This document shows positions 39,856 through 47,150 of a stretch of DNA of 64,000 bases, one piece after another. The stretch is from Erwinia sp. 198. Its GTDB lineage: Bacteria; Pseudomonadota; Gammaproteobacteria; Enterobacterales; Enterobacteriaceae. The stretch lies in assembly GCF_003937915.1 (NCBI RefSeq), contig NZ_RHUM01000013.1:62001-126000 (forward strand). Reading direction: 5' to 3'. How positions within the stretch are numbered: the stretch's first letter is position 1; every line of letters begins with the position of its first letter. The position numbers and the translations under genes are program-made. The notes beneath the pieces were generated by a model. It searched no databases. It saw only the letters and a list, made by a program, of their open reading frames with translations, and was not told the origin of the DNA.

Positions 39856-40768
39856 ATGGCTGATAACTATTATCAAGGCGTGCGCGTTACGGAAATTTAC
39901 GCAGGCACCCGCACCATATCTACGGTGAGCACCGCAGACGATGCCGACGCGGCGACCTTTCCGCTCAATAAACCCGTTTTACTCACTGACTTGCTGGCAG
40001 CCAGCGGCAAAGCTGGCGAGTCCGGCACGCTGGCCCGTTCGCTGGATGCAATCGCCGACCAGGCTAAACCTGTTGCCGTTGTGATGCGTGTTCCACAGGG
40101 CGAAACCGAAGCGGAAACCATATCCAATATCATCGGTGGCGTGACGGCTGAAGGTAAGCGCACCGGCATGAAAGCGCTGCTGGCCTCGCAGGCGCAGCTG
40201 GGCGTGAAGCCCGGTATTCTTGGCGTTCCGGGACACAACATGCAGGCCGTGGCAACGGAGCTACTTAGCGTGACGCAGAGCCTGCGCAGCTTCGCTTACC
40301 TCTCGGCTTATGGCTGCAAAACAGTGGAAGAAGCGATCGCTTATCGCGCTAACTTCAGCCAGCGCGAAAGGATGCTTATCTGGCCGGACTTTATCCATTT
40401 CGACAGCGTGTTACAGGCGGACGCAACAGCTTATGAAACCGCTCGTGCGCTGGGGACTGCGTGCCAAATTTGACCAGCAGACCGGATGGCATAAAACGCT
40501 GTCCAACGTTGGCGTAAACGGCGTTACCGGTATTTCCGCTGATGTGTTCTGGGACTTGCAGGATCCGGCAACTGATGCGGGCCTGCTGAATAAAAATGAC
40601 GTCACTACGCTTATCCGCCAGGATGGTTTCGCTTCCAGAGTTCACGCTGCCTGAGTGATGACACGCTGTTCGCCTTTGAAAATTACACCCGCACTGCCTG
40701 GGTGCTGATGGACACCAAGCATACATGCCATCGGTGGATAGTGCGCTTAATCCGACTGCTGGCTGGAC
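39856..40768 (+). pseudogene. Tail sheath protein FI, multiply frameshifted
   Basis: P2 gpFI begins normally (MADNYYQGVRVTEIYAGTRT). About nine residues are missing after TVSTA (homologues have a VVGMVCTA-like stretch). The frame is lost near 40450, resumes one frame over ([20 protein letters not shown]), is lost again near 40630 by one base, and resumes ([20 protein letters not shown]). A further shift lies near 40717 (YMPSVDSALNPT). Homology ends about 40768, where the integrase fragment begins. The sheath C-terminal third is absent. Confidence 0.88.
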
Positions 40769-40774
40769 GCGGCC

Positions 40775-41080
40775 AAGCATCTGCGAACCGACAGTTTTGC
40801 GCAGGCTATCATCTGCTATCGCCAGCATTCTCCTGACAATCCGGTGTTTGTTGCGAGGGATTTATGGCGGACCTGCAAAACGCTGATGGGTGAAATCGGT
40901 GTCTCGAAAAAGCTGCGCGACCGTATTCAAAACCATGCATTGCAGGATGTCAGCTCGAAGCACTATGACCGTTATGATTATCTCGTAGAGAAAAGAAGGG
41001 CATTAGAACAGTGGGAAAACAGGGTTAATCATGTTGAGCAGGCCACCAGCAATGTAGTGAAGTTATTCCAGAGAGGATGA
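40775..41080 (+). pseudogene. Tyrosine integrase 3' fragment
   Basis: The last ~100 codons of a P4-like integrase, about 90% identical in DNA to 48150-48449 of the intact integrase in this window. It reads VARDLWRTCKTLMGEIGVSK, where the intact gene has DLRRT: the second catalytic arginine is Trp. The C-terminal end differs (NVVKLFQRG against NVVNLFR). The 5' three quarters are gone, replaced by the phage sheath gene. It is the relic of a sister element. Confidence 0.9.
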
Positions 41081-41097
41081 GAATTGGCTAAATATAG

Positions 41098-41310
41098 TCT
41101 CAATTCTTTGAAGAGCATACGCCAGTCTGGTTATTGTTAAATAGACTGGGCATTATCGATGAAGCAGATTTTGATGTGTTATCAGTTCAGGCAGATGCTG
41201 GGTTACAGTCTTTTTGGCGAGCATAAAGCGTTTTAAAAACTATTCAGGCCGAAATCACTGACAACTATATGCCGATGATACAGCTTGTTGAAGATTTTTT
41301 GCCGAATTAG
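41098..41310 (+). pseudogene. Unrecognised gene remnant
   Basis: A reading frame with coding-like composition (FFEEHTPVWLLLNRLGIIDE, FDVLSVQADAGLQSFWRA) is stopped by TAA near 41220 and continues (LKTIQAEITDNYMPMIQLVE). No start codon or family is recognised. It lies right after the integrase fragment and was probably cargo of the same lost element. Confidence 0.3.
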
Positions 41311-41465
41311 CGAACTAAACCGATAGCTTTTGCTTTAGCTTGATACTGCTTAAGATTTTGCTCAATTTTCTGCACAGCTTCGCCCGTTTCAATAGCCGTT
41401 GAGCTGGCAACGGAGCGGTAAATTTTTTGCTTAATGATTTTGGCGCTGGTGGCTCGATTTTGCAT
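41307..41465 (-). CDS. Small basic hypothetical protein
   Basis: 52 residues from MQNRATSAKIIKQKIYRSVA, lysine-rich and helical (VQKIEQNLKQYQAKAKAIGL). A GAGGTCCTC segment precedes the ATG on the coding strand. The longer open frame upstream adds 31 codons without a ribosome site. No family is recognised. It lies 111 bp beyond the 76-residue Cys-motif gene on the same strand and may be co-transcribed with it. Confidence 0.4.
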   Translation of the reverse strand: MQNRATSAKIIKQKIYRSVASSTAIETGEAVQKIEQNLKQYQAKAKAIGLVR

Positions 41466-41576
41466 TGTGAGGTCCTCATCGTGCTTATCGGGTTTGTAGT
41501 GGGTGGGAGATGAGCTTACAAGATGGTTTAGGGCGTTTGCCGGGAGGTAGCCCACCATTGAGGTGGGCTAAGCTGC

Positions 41577-41807
41577 TTAATCCTGATAGCTGGCTCTTGC
41601 TCTCACTTCCTGCATGTTCATGCCGTGATGAAAGCGCTGATGTCCACACATCCAGCATGAACAGAGACATGGCGTATGATAAGCCTTACCGATATTGACG
41701 ATAGTCGCACCTTCAGGCCAGCTGTAAGCCGCATTATTGTAACGACCGCGTTTAGTTTTGAGCCTTTTCATATGATGGCGACGAAACGCTCGATTTCTTG
41801 TATGCAT
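41577..41807 (-). CDS. Small conserved protein with CSCWMCG motif
   Basis: 76 residues. A basic N-terminus (MHTRNRAFRRHHMKRLKTKR) and a central PCLCSCWMCGHQR cluster belong to a small protein type seen widely in proteobacterial accessory DNA, where the motif often reads TPCSCWMCGNPR. The four cysteines and histidines suggest metal binding, perhaps to nucleic acid given the basic start. Function is unknown. The start was chosen at MHTRN (41807), after GGGGATTACCC. Confidence 0.65.
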   Translation of the reverse strand: MHTRNRAFRRHHMKRLKTKRGRYNNAAYSWPEGATIVNIGKAYHTPCLCSCWMCGHQRFHHGMNMQEVRARASYQD

Positions 41808-41938
41808 GGGTAATCCCCGAATATACCGTCGGGGCAGCCACACCTTCGTGTGACCGCCGGAACGTGTATTCGGAGTGGAGGATTTTACGCATTGTTAAGA
41901 TCCTTATTAAAATCCATTCGCCTGAATGCCGGAAAATT

Positions 41939-42923
41939 CTACTCGTTAGTATTCCAGTTTATGAAGTAATTTTTCAATCTTTCAACAGTGTGTCGCCACT
42001 TTGGCGTTGTCGGCTTACAAACGGTATTTTGATTACCGAAGAATCCAAGTTCATTTACTGCATCCTGTTCACTAAGGGTCTGAAGCCATTTCACTGAGAC
42101 AAAATACTCAGATTTATCGGGATCACCTGAGTTATCACGATAAAGGTCTCCATGCTTAAGCACGTCCATCGCGAGTTTTTCACCAGCCTCAGTATTAATT
42201 GTAAAGCTGCTGGCTGGCTCAACGGCGCTTTGCACAATACCGACGCCTACATAACCTGTTTTTGGGATGTTAACCCAGACGCGTTGACCGGGCTGAAGCT
42301 GTTTTAAGGTCTGGCTGTACCAGCTTCCGCCACCGGCACTGATAAAACCGTAACGGCGCGCCTCTTCCCAGTTACGACTATTTGAGTCACCAAACGAGAC
42401 ATAGAACTCTCCGTTCCAGGGTTCTTTTGATTGAGCACTCGTACCTGCGGTGGCCTGAGCAGCGTTAGTTTGCGTCTCGCTGGGATCGAGAAGCCAGGCG
42501 CGACTTAAAAACTGTTCATCTCCGTGCTGAAAGACTTTGAAGAACAGCACGTTGATAGAGATACCATTTTTGCTCAGGTAGTCGACAATGCGTTCGGTGG
42601 ACGGATCCAGTTCCGCCGCTACGATAATGATTTGATGCGACTGGTTAATAGACTCTTCTTCTAACTCAGTATTGAAACGTTGCTTAAAGGCATCGCCTAA
42701 ATTGCCGCCGCCAGAGAATTTTTCATAAATTTGTGACAGGCGGTCTGCGGTTAAATCGTCCACCCATGAAGCGTAATCCAGCGCCTGAGCGACTACCTCG
42801 CGCGGTGTGCGGTCGCGTTTCAGCTCTATCAGGATTAGCGAGGCATCAGGCGCTATCGCCAGCAGATCAATACGCCCCTTATCGAGCGTATTTTCCTGAT
42901 GCCCGATAATCATCCACTGGTCT
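41939..42923 (-). pseudogene. NucS/DUF91-like nuclease, 5' end removed by IS
   Basis: About 328 residues of a DUF91 (endonuclease NucS-like) protein. GRIDLLAIAPDASLILIELK supplies the D-x(n)-E-x-K nuclease core, followed by REVVAQALDYASWVDDLTAD. The C-terminal part has NGEFYVSFGDSNSRNWEEAR, GVGIVQ and ELGFFGNQNTVCKPT. Homologues have about 40 more N-terminal residues. Here the frame runs into the end of the IS at 42924, so the true start is gone. The upstream flank beyond the IS does not restore it. A residual internal Met (MIIGHQ) might start a shortened protein. Confidence 0.72.
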
Positions 42924-42994
42924 TGACCTGCTCCCCGTTGGTTAATACATCGCGATGTCAGTGATGTCTTCATCAGCAACGTGAGGATACCCCC

Positions 42995-43258
42995 ATGAAG
43001 AAGCGTTTTTCCGACGAACAGATCATCAGTATTCTCCGCGAGGCCGAAGTCAGGGTTTCGGCCCGGCAACTCTGCCGCAAGCATGCTATTTCAGACGCTA
43101 ATTTCTACACCTGGCGTAAGAACTTTGGTGGCATGGAAGTCCCTGAGGTAAAGCGGCTTAAGTCACCTGAAGAGGAGAACGTCCGCCTCAAGAGGCTGCT
43201 CGCCGAAGCCATACTGGATAAGGAGGCGCTTCAGGTAGCTCTGGGTCGAAAGTACTGA
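42995..43258 (+). CDS. IS3-family OrfA (helix-turn-helix)
   Basis: 87 residues: KKRFSDEQIISILREAEVRV, then HAISDANFYTWRKNFGGMEV, and a leucine zipper (LKRLLAEAILDKEALQVALG). This is the intact DNA-binding half of the transposase, which normally makes the OrfAB fusion by frameshifting. It is preceded by AACGTGAGGATACCCCC. Confidence 0.9.
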   Translation: MKKRFSDEQIISILREAEVRVSARQLCRKHAISDANFYTWRKNFGGMEVPEVKRLKSPEEENVRLKRLLAEAILDKEALQVALGRKY

Positions 43259-44096
43259 CGACAGACCTGAAGCGGGAAGCCGTAGAAGTCATGTGTGAGG
43301 CCGCCGGTCTGTCGCAACGTCGGGCCTGCAGGCTGGCAGGTCTGTCCCTGTCAACCTGTCGTTATTCAGCTCAGCGTCCGGCTGGTGACGCGCTGCTGTG
43401 TCTTCGCATCACAGAGCTGGCGCTTGAACGCCGTCGCTTTGGTTATCGGCGGATCTGGCAGTTATTGCGTCGTCAGGGCCTTCACGTCAACCACAAGCGG
43501 GTATACCGCATTTATCACCTTAACGGCCTGAGTATGAAGCGTAGACGTCGTCGTAAGGGGCTGAGGATCGAACGGCTTCCGCTGCTTCGCCCGGATGCGC
43601 CCAATCTGACCTGGCCGATGGATTTCGTCATGGACGCACTGGCCACCGGTCACAGGATCAAGTGCCTTACCTGCGTGGATGACTTCACGAAGGAATGCCT
43701 GACGGTCACTGTTGCCTTCGGTATTTCAGGCGTTCAGGTCACGCGTATTCTGGACAGCGTTGCGCTGTTTCGCGGCTATCTGGCTACGATAAGAACTAGC
43801 CGGGGGCCGGAGTTTACCTGCAGAGCAACTGACTAGTAGGCTTATGAGCATGGCGTGGAGCCGTGCTTAATTCGGTCGGGCAGGACAACGCAGAACGGAT
43901 TTATGAGAGTTTTAACGGGCGATTCAGAGAGGAATGCCTGAATGAGCCCTGGTTCAGCGATATTGTTCACGTCGGGAAAATCATTAATGACTGGCGGCAG
44001 GACTATAACGAGTCCAGACCTCATTCATCGCTAAATTACCAGAAGCTGGCTGAGTTTGCAGCAGGCTGGAGAAATGGAAAATTAGAAGGTAATTAA
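43255..44096 (+). pseudogene. IS3-family OrfB transposase, broken
   Basis: The rve-type DDE domain is recognisable: WPMDFVMDAL holds the first Asp, and ESFNGRFREECLN the Glu. Three lesions: the second Asp (normally RTDQGPEF) reads RTSRGPEF; two stops TAG-TAG stand at about 43833-43838, where homologues read Gln-Trp; and a one-base deletion near 43905 shifts frame in NGF-IESF. The last part reopens as the frame from 43863. No functional transposase can be made. Confidence 0.88.
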
Positions 44097-44143
44097 ACCG
44101 ACATTACTGACTGATCGTTGTATCCAGGACTGGGGGCAGGTCA

Positions 44144-44802
44144 CATCAACAGCACATTTACAAGATGACCATGTAGAAAGCCCGAAAAACCGGCTGTCGT
44201 GCTAAAGCCATCGATCTGGTGAAAGCTAGTCACCAACCACATGGCAAAATACATATTCCAAAAACACTGGTGGCTACGCGTTCGGCGGCTAGTTGGACGA
44301 CAGCAGCAAAGAGCTGAAGGAGCTGCGCCAGCTATGTACGTATGGGCAGCTTGCTAGTGTATCCGTCGGCTCCATTTTATTGGCTATTTGCCGGTACGGT
44401 TTACCACGATCGGTACCGCATGACTGACAGCGAAACGACGCAAGTTTTAAGCAATAAGCTTGGCATCGCGTGTGATTCAGTGGGCGTGGGCGACTGGACA
44501 AAAAACGTCAACGTCCAGGGCGAGTCGTTCTTGAAACGTGACGAGCGGGCCATGCGCACTTGATATCAGGTAAACGAGGGCCGCAGTGAGTACGGCGAGA
44601 AAGCTTTATGTATCAAGGACGCCTGATAAAAGCTGGGTATAACCTGTCAATGCTTGTTGTAATGATGCGGATTTTTGGGTGAAAAATATGTTTTTATTTC
44701 AAAATATAGAAAATATCTTATTTATTACTGGTGTGGGTTGTTGATCTGATTGCCAGCAAAGAATAGTCTTTAGATTCTTATATCTAGTTAAAGGGAATTA
44801 AT
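44144..44802. other. Unassigned interval between IS and toxin gene
   Basis: About 660 bp. Short open frames (for example 44342-44563) lack family resemblance. The sequence right of the IS does not contain the missing start of the NucS-like gene. The A/T-rich last 150 bp (44650-44800) should hold the toxin promoter; AAGGGAATTAAT before the GTG is its ribosome site. Confidence 0.45.
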
Positions 44803-45618
44803 GTGAGTGACGAACAGGGAGTAATGATAGCAATTTCACCCGTGCAAATGGTTGCGATTGTAAATGCAAAAACGGTAAGCGAAGGTGAGATCTGGAATAA
44901 CCGGCTTTGGGGTGGTCTGAATTTGATTGGCGGTGTAGTTGAGTCATTTGGCGCAGGCGCTCTTTGCGTGGTGCCTGAGCCAACAATGCTATCAAAAGCT
45001 GGATGTGTGGTCGTAGGTGCACATAGTCTTGATACCATTAAGACATCTTTAAATCAGATTATTACTGGACGTAAATCACAAACTGCAACCTCTCAACTGG
45101 CGAAGTTAGCCGCCGAACAGTTTGGGGCTGATAGCGCAACGGCATACAAAGTCGGCGTCACAGTTGATCTGATTGTTCCATTTGCGTTCGCCAGTGCTGC
45201 AGGCGCGGCCCGTATTGCTTCAGTCTACTCCGGTCGTGTTAGATTAGCAGAGCACGAGGGTGGGGCGTTGGGTCATACAATTGCACGTCATATAGGACAA
45301 ACGCCTGCACAAATGATAGCTCGGCTATCAGCTCCACGGGCACCGGCACGAGCCAGTACTTTCTTTAATACCCGACATGCTGAGTTATTGATATCGGAAG
45401 TTTTATCAATTAAACGATTTCAAATTCAAAGTGCTTTAAAATATATGCAGTCAGGCTCAAGGCTGCGTCTTGATCATCGCTTTTTCTTTTCTACTGGAAA
45501 ATATATTGAAAAGGGGAGTACAACAGTAAAAAAAGCCTATGGATTAAGAGTGATTATCGAGGCTAAAAAATATGGTAATAAAACATATTATATCGTAACG
45601 GCATATCCTGTGCCATAA
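44803..45618 (+). CDS. Orphan polymorphic toxin with RNase A-like C-terminal domain
   Basis: 271 residues from GTG (the ATG two bases earlier is out of frame). Residues 1-145 are Gly/Ala/Val-rich and hydrophobic in parts (LWGGLNLIGGVVESFGAGAL, LIVPFAFASAAGAARIASV), as in N-terminal regions of secreted effectors. The C-terminal ~120 residues match the bacterial RNase A-like toxin fold: EGGALGHTIARHIG with the catalytic histidines, ASTFFNTRHAELLISEVLS, and the ending YYIVTAYPVP. This type is known as CdiA C-terminal and type VI effector tRNase. No PAAR, VgrG or CdiB gene adjoins. The next gene is the likely immunity gene. Confidence 0.78.
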   Translation: MSDEQGVMIAISPVQMVAIVNAKTVSEGEIWNNRLWGGLNLIGGVVESFGAGALCVVPEPTMLSKAGCVVVGAHSLDTIKTSLNQIITGRKSQTATSQLAKLAAEQFGADSATAYKVGVTVDLIVPFAFASAAGAARIASVYSGRVRLAEHEGGALGHTIARHIGQTPAQMIARLSAPRAPARASTFFNTRHAELLISEVLSIKRFQIQSALKYMQSGSRLRLDHRFFFSTGKYIEKGSTTVKKAYGLRVIIEAKKYGNKTYYIVTAYPVP

Positions 45619-45624
45619 GAGGAA

Positions 45625-45966
45625 ATGATGGATAGTAATATTGAAAAAACATGTGAACTGGATAATCTGGTCATCATATACTTTGGACAGGACTGTGACA
45701 TCTTTGACGAAGAATGTGATTTTGATAATTTGCTTAATGAGTATCTCAATACGTCATCGGAATTCTCTCTGAGAATGTTGTTAGCAAACCTGATTGAGCT
45801 GAACGCGCAGAATGACAGATGTGAGGTGCTGTTATCCCGTTATAATGGCGAGTTTGCACCAGATCGCTGGGAGATGACTGCTCAGGAATGGCTTGATATT
45901 GTCAACCGGCGTCTTGTTGACTACATGAATGAGAAGGGCTACTCCACCGAACTTTCATACTTCTAA
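45625..45966 (+). CDS. Putative immunity protein to the RNase A-like toxin
   Basis: 113 acidic residues (CDIFDEECDFDNLLNEYLNT, WEMTAQEWLDIVNRRLVDYM). It begins 6 bp after the toxin stop with GAGGAA before the ATG, so both share a transcript. Small size, strong acidity, cytoplasmic character and position match CdiI-type immunity proteins that cap RNase toxins. The identity is inferred from context. Confidence 0.7.
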   Translation: MMDSNIEKTCELDNLVIIYFGQDCDIFDEECDFDNLLNEYLNTSSEFSLRMLLANLIELNAQNDRCEVLLSRYNGEFAPDRWEMTAQEWLDIVNRRLVDYMNEKGYSTELSYF

Positions 45967-45987
45967 AGTTCTTTCTTTCCCCGTCGC

Positions 45988-46016
45988 AAGCCATGCATGT
46001 AACTGGTGCATGGCTT
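45988..46016 (+). terminator. Hairpin after toxin-immunity pair
   Basis: A 10-bp stem (AAGCCATGCA / TGCATGGCTT) with a 9-nt loop lies 22 bp past the immunity gene stop. The T-tail is short, so it is a possible terminator. Confidence 0.5.
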
Positions 46017-46063
46017 TGCATGCGTGGCCCCCCCGTGTGGATCCTTTTCAATGCCGGCTCTGG

Positions 46064-46080
46064 TGACCTGCTCCCCGTTG
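46064..46080 (+). repeat. Solo left end of the IS1222-like element
   Basis: TGACCTGCTCCCCGTTG is identical over 17 bp to the left terminus of the IS at 42924. No IS body follows. It marks the end of a second, deleted copy or a one-ended event. Confidence 0.7.
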
Positions 46081-46197
46081 TCCGACAAGCTGGCGCAGCA
46101 ATCCCGCATTCCCGAAAGCAGATTACTGAATGAAGCCATCGCTGGCTTATTGAAAAAGCACGGCTTTTCTGACGGCGAGATTAATGAGAAGCAATAA
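46081..46197 (+). pseudogene. Ribbon-helix-helix-type protein, 3' remnant
   Basis: 38 codons (DKLAQQSRIPESRLLNEAIA then GLLKKHGF) that resemble the C-terminal helices of Arc-like DNA-binding or antitoxin proteins. The frame enters directly from the solo IS end, so its 5' part has been removed. The identification is weak because the fragment is short. Confidence 0.4.
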
Positions 46198-46266
46198 AAG
46201 CACCAGCGCAGGCCAGTAAATATCTCGTTCGGTATTGCGCTGGGGATCACGTAGGGCTGATAAATT

Positions 46267-46569
46267 ATGCTGATTTTAGCTCACGGTGTTTGGCAAAATT
46301 CCCGACCGTATGGCCTGGAAAAAGACTTCACCGGCTGGCGCTTATTGGTTTGCGGCAAGAATAAGCAATTTGCCGATTACCGTGCTTGCGTATGGTTTAT
46401 GCCTGATGAAGCATCAGCGATGTTGGCAGTTGTCCTGGCGGATTCAAAAAATCCTAAGGTGTCCTCAAATCAGCCGGTGAAAACAAAAGCGAATAGCCGT
46501 ACCGCGAAAATTTTTCCTGCATCACACAGTATAGAAACGAGTGTTAATTTACGGTCAATCTATAACTAA
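46267..46569 (+). CDS. Hypothetical protein
   Basis: 100 codons (GLEKDFTGWRLLVCGKNKQF, WFMPDEASAMLAVVLADSKN), opening without a strong ribosome site. No signal or membrane segment. I do not recognise it. It may be a cargo-gene remnant. Confidence 0.3.
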   Translation: MLILAHGVWQNSRPYGLEKDFTGWRLLVCGKNKQFADYRACVWFMPDEASAMLAVVLADSKNPKVSSNQPVKTKANSRTAKIFPASHSIETSVNLRSIYN

Positions 46570-46881
46570 AAAAGAGGAAGGGAAGGGTGCCACGATCGCT
46601 TATGCGTGTACATGAATGCTGCCAGGCGGACGGCAATGAAACACGAACTGCCGACCTTTTACCGCCAAGCTTCTTTCGCCATGCATTTGCAGAACGCGGA
46701 AGATTTTTTCGAGTTACGCTTTGACAGAAAGCTCACTTAAAGACAGAAGGGCGCATGTTTGCTTTGATCAGGCGTGGTTTGAAAGAAGTAGCCAATCACA
46801 AAGAAGTGGCCAGTCATACAGTACCTGTTGAACACTGTAAATCCCTGTCCAAAATATCCTATAGATATACTGGAAAACAAA
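46570..46881. other. Interval left of the attachment site
   Basis: About 310 bp with no supported gene. One 41-codon frame from 46600 (MRVHECCQADGNETRTADLL) has no recognised relatives. Confidence 0.4.
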
Positions 46882-46910
46882 AAGGACCCACGCCACTAAC
46901 GTAAGTCCTT
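46882..46910 (-). terminator. Terminator downstream of the tRNA-Ile2 fragment
   Basis: Read on the minus strand, AAGGAC...GTCCTT with an inner ACG/CGT pairing is followed by TTTGTTTT. It lies 8 bp beyond the CCA end of the tRNA fragment, where a tRNA gene's own terminator would be. Confidence 0.7.
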
Positions 46911-46918
46911 GATAAATT

Positions 46919-46965
46919 TGGTGGCCCCTGCTGGACGTGAACCAGCGACCAAGCGATTATGAGTC
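46919..46965 (-). other. attachment site: 3' 47 nt of tRNA-Ile2 (CAU)
   Basis: The complement reads as the 3' part of the minor isoleucine tRNA (ileX/ileY type), from the anticodon loop (GACTCATAATCGC) through the T arm to CCACCA. It differs from the E. coli sequence as I recall it at one base in the T loop. Homology stops abruptly at 46965 and no D arm follows, so this is a partial duplicate made by site-specific integration, not a functional tRNA. The integrase gene begins 186 bp away. Confidence 0.88.
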
Positions 46966-47150
46966 ATATGAATAGCTTGTTTCATCATTTTCCAGCTTTA
47001 ACCATTCCTGCCTTTTTAATGCTATAAAACAGTAGCTTGTGTCTGTTTCTTTGTTTCATATTGTTCCGGAATCTTCCTTTCAGTATCATCCTTACGTCAC
47101 CTGCTACATCACCCAGAAAACGGCAATAAAATTCTCGTAAGGACTCGCTT

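Larger units (their letters stand above)
35448..40770 (+). mobile_element. Decayed P2-like prophage fragment
   Basis: A slice of a P2-type myophage late region in the standard order lysB-lysC-R-S-[insert at orf30 position]-V-W-J-...-FI. Missing are everything left of lysB (capsid, portal, terminase, holin, lysin), J's 3' part, I, H and G, and everything right of FI (FII, E, T, U, D, ogr, integrase). lysB and J are truncated. R has two nonsense codons. J and FI are frameshifted. S, V and W still read through. The right end is fused to an integrase fragment. Confidence 0.88.
42924..44143 (+). mobile_element. IS3-family insertion sequence, IS1222-like, inactive
   Basis: 1220 bp. The left end TGACCTGCTCCCCGTTG and right end (complement TGACCTGCCCCCAGTC) form imperfect inverted repeats starting TG and ending CA. 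It has the orfA/orfB layout of the IS3 family, and size and ORFs resemble IS1222. The 3-4 bp flanks (TCT left, CAT right) do not match, so no target duplication is left and one flank has probably been rearranged. orfB is broken. Confidence 0.85.

Noticed and set aside
40310-40654. 114-codon frame as a separate phage gene
   Set aside because: It is the middle part of the frameshifted tail sheath gene.
43863-44096. 77-codon frame as a separate transposase
   Set aside because: It is the C-terminal end of the broken orfB after the one-base deletion.
45963-46250. 95-codon minus-strand open frame
   Set aside because: Opposite the Arc-like remnant and terminator; no ribosome site or homology.
46919-46965. 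Functional tRNA gene
   Set aside because: Only the 3' half is present; no acceptor 5' strand or D arm.
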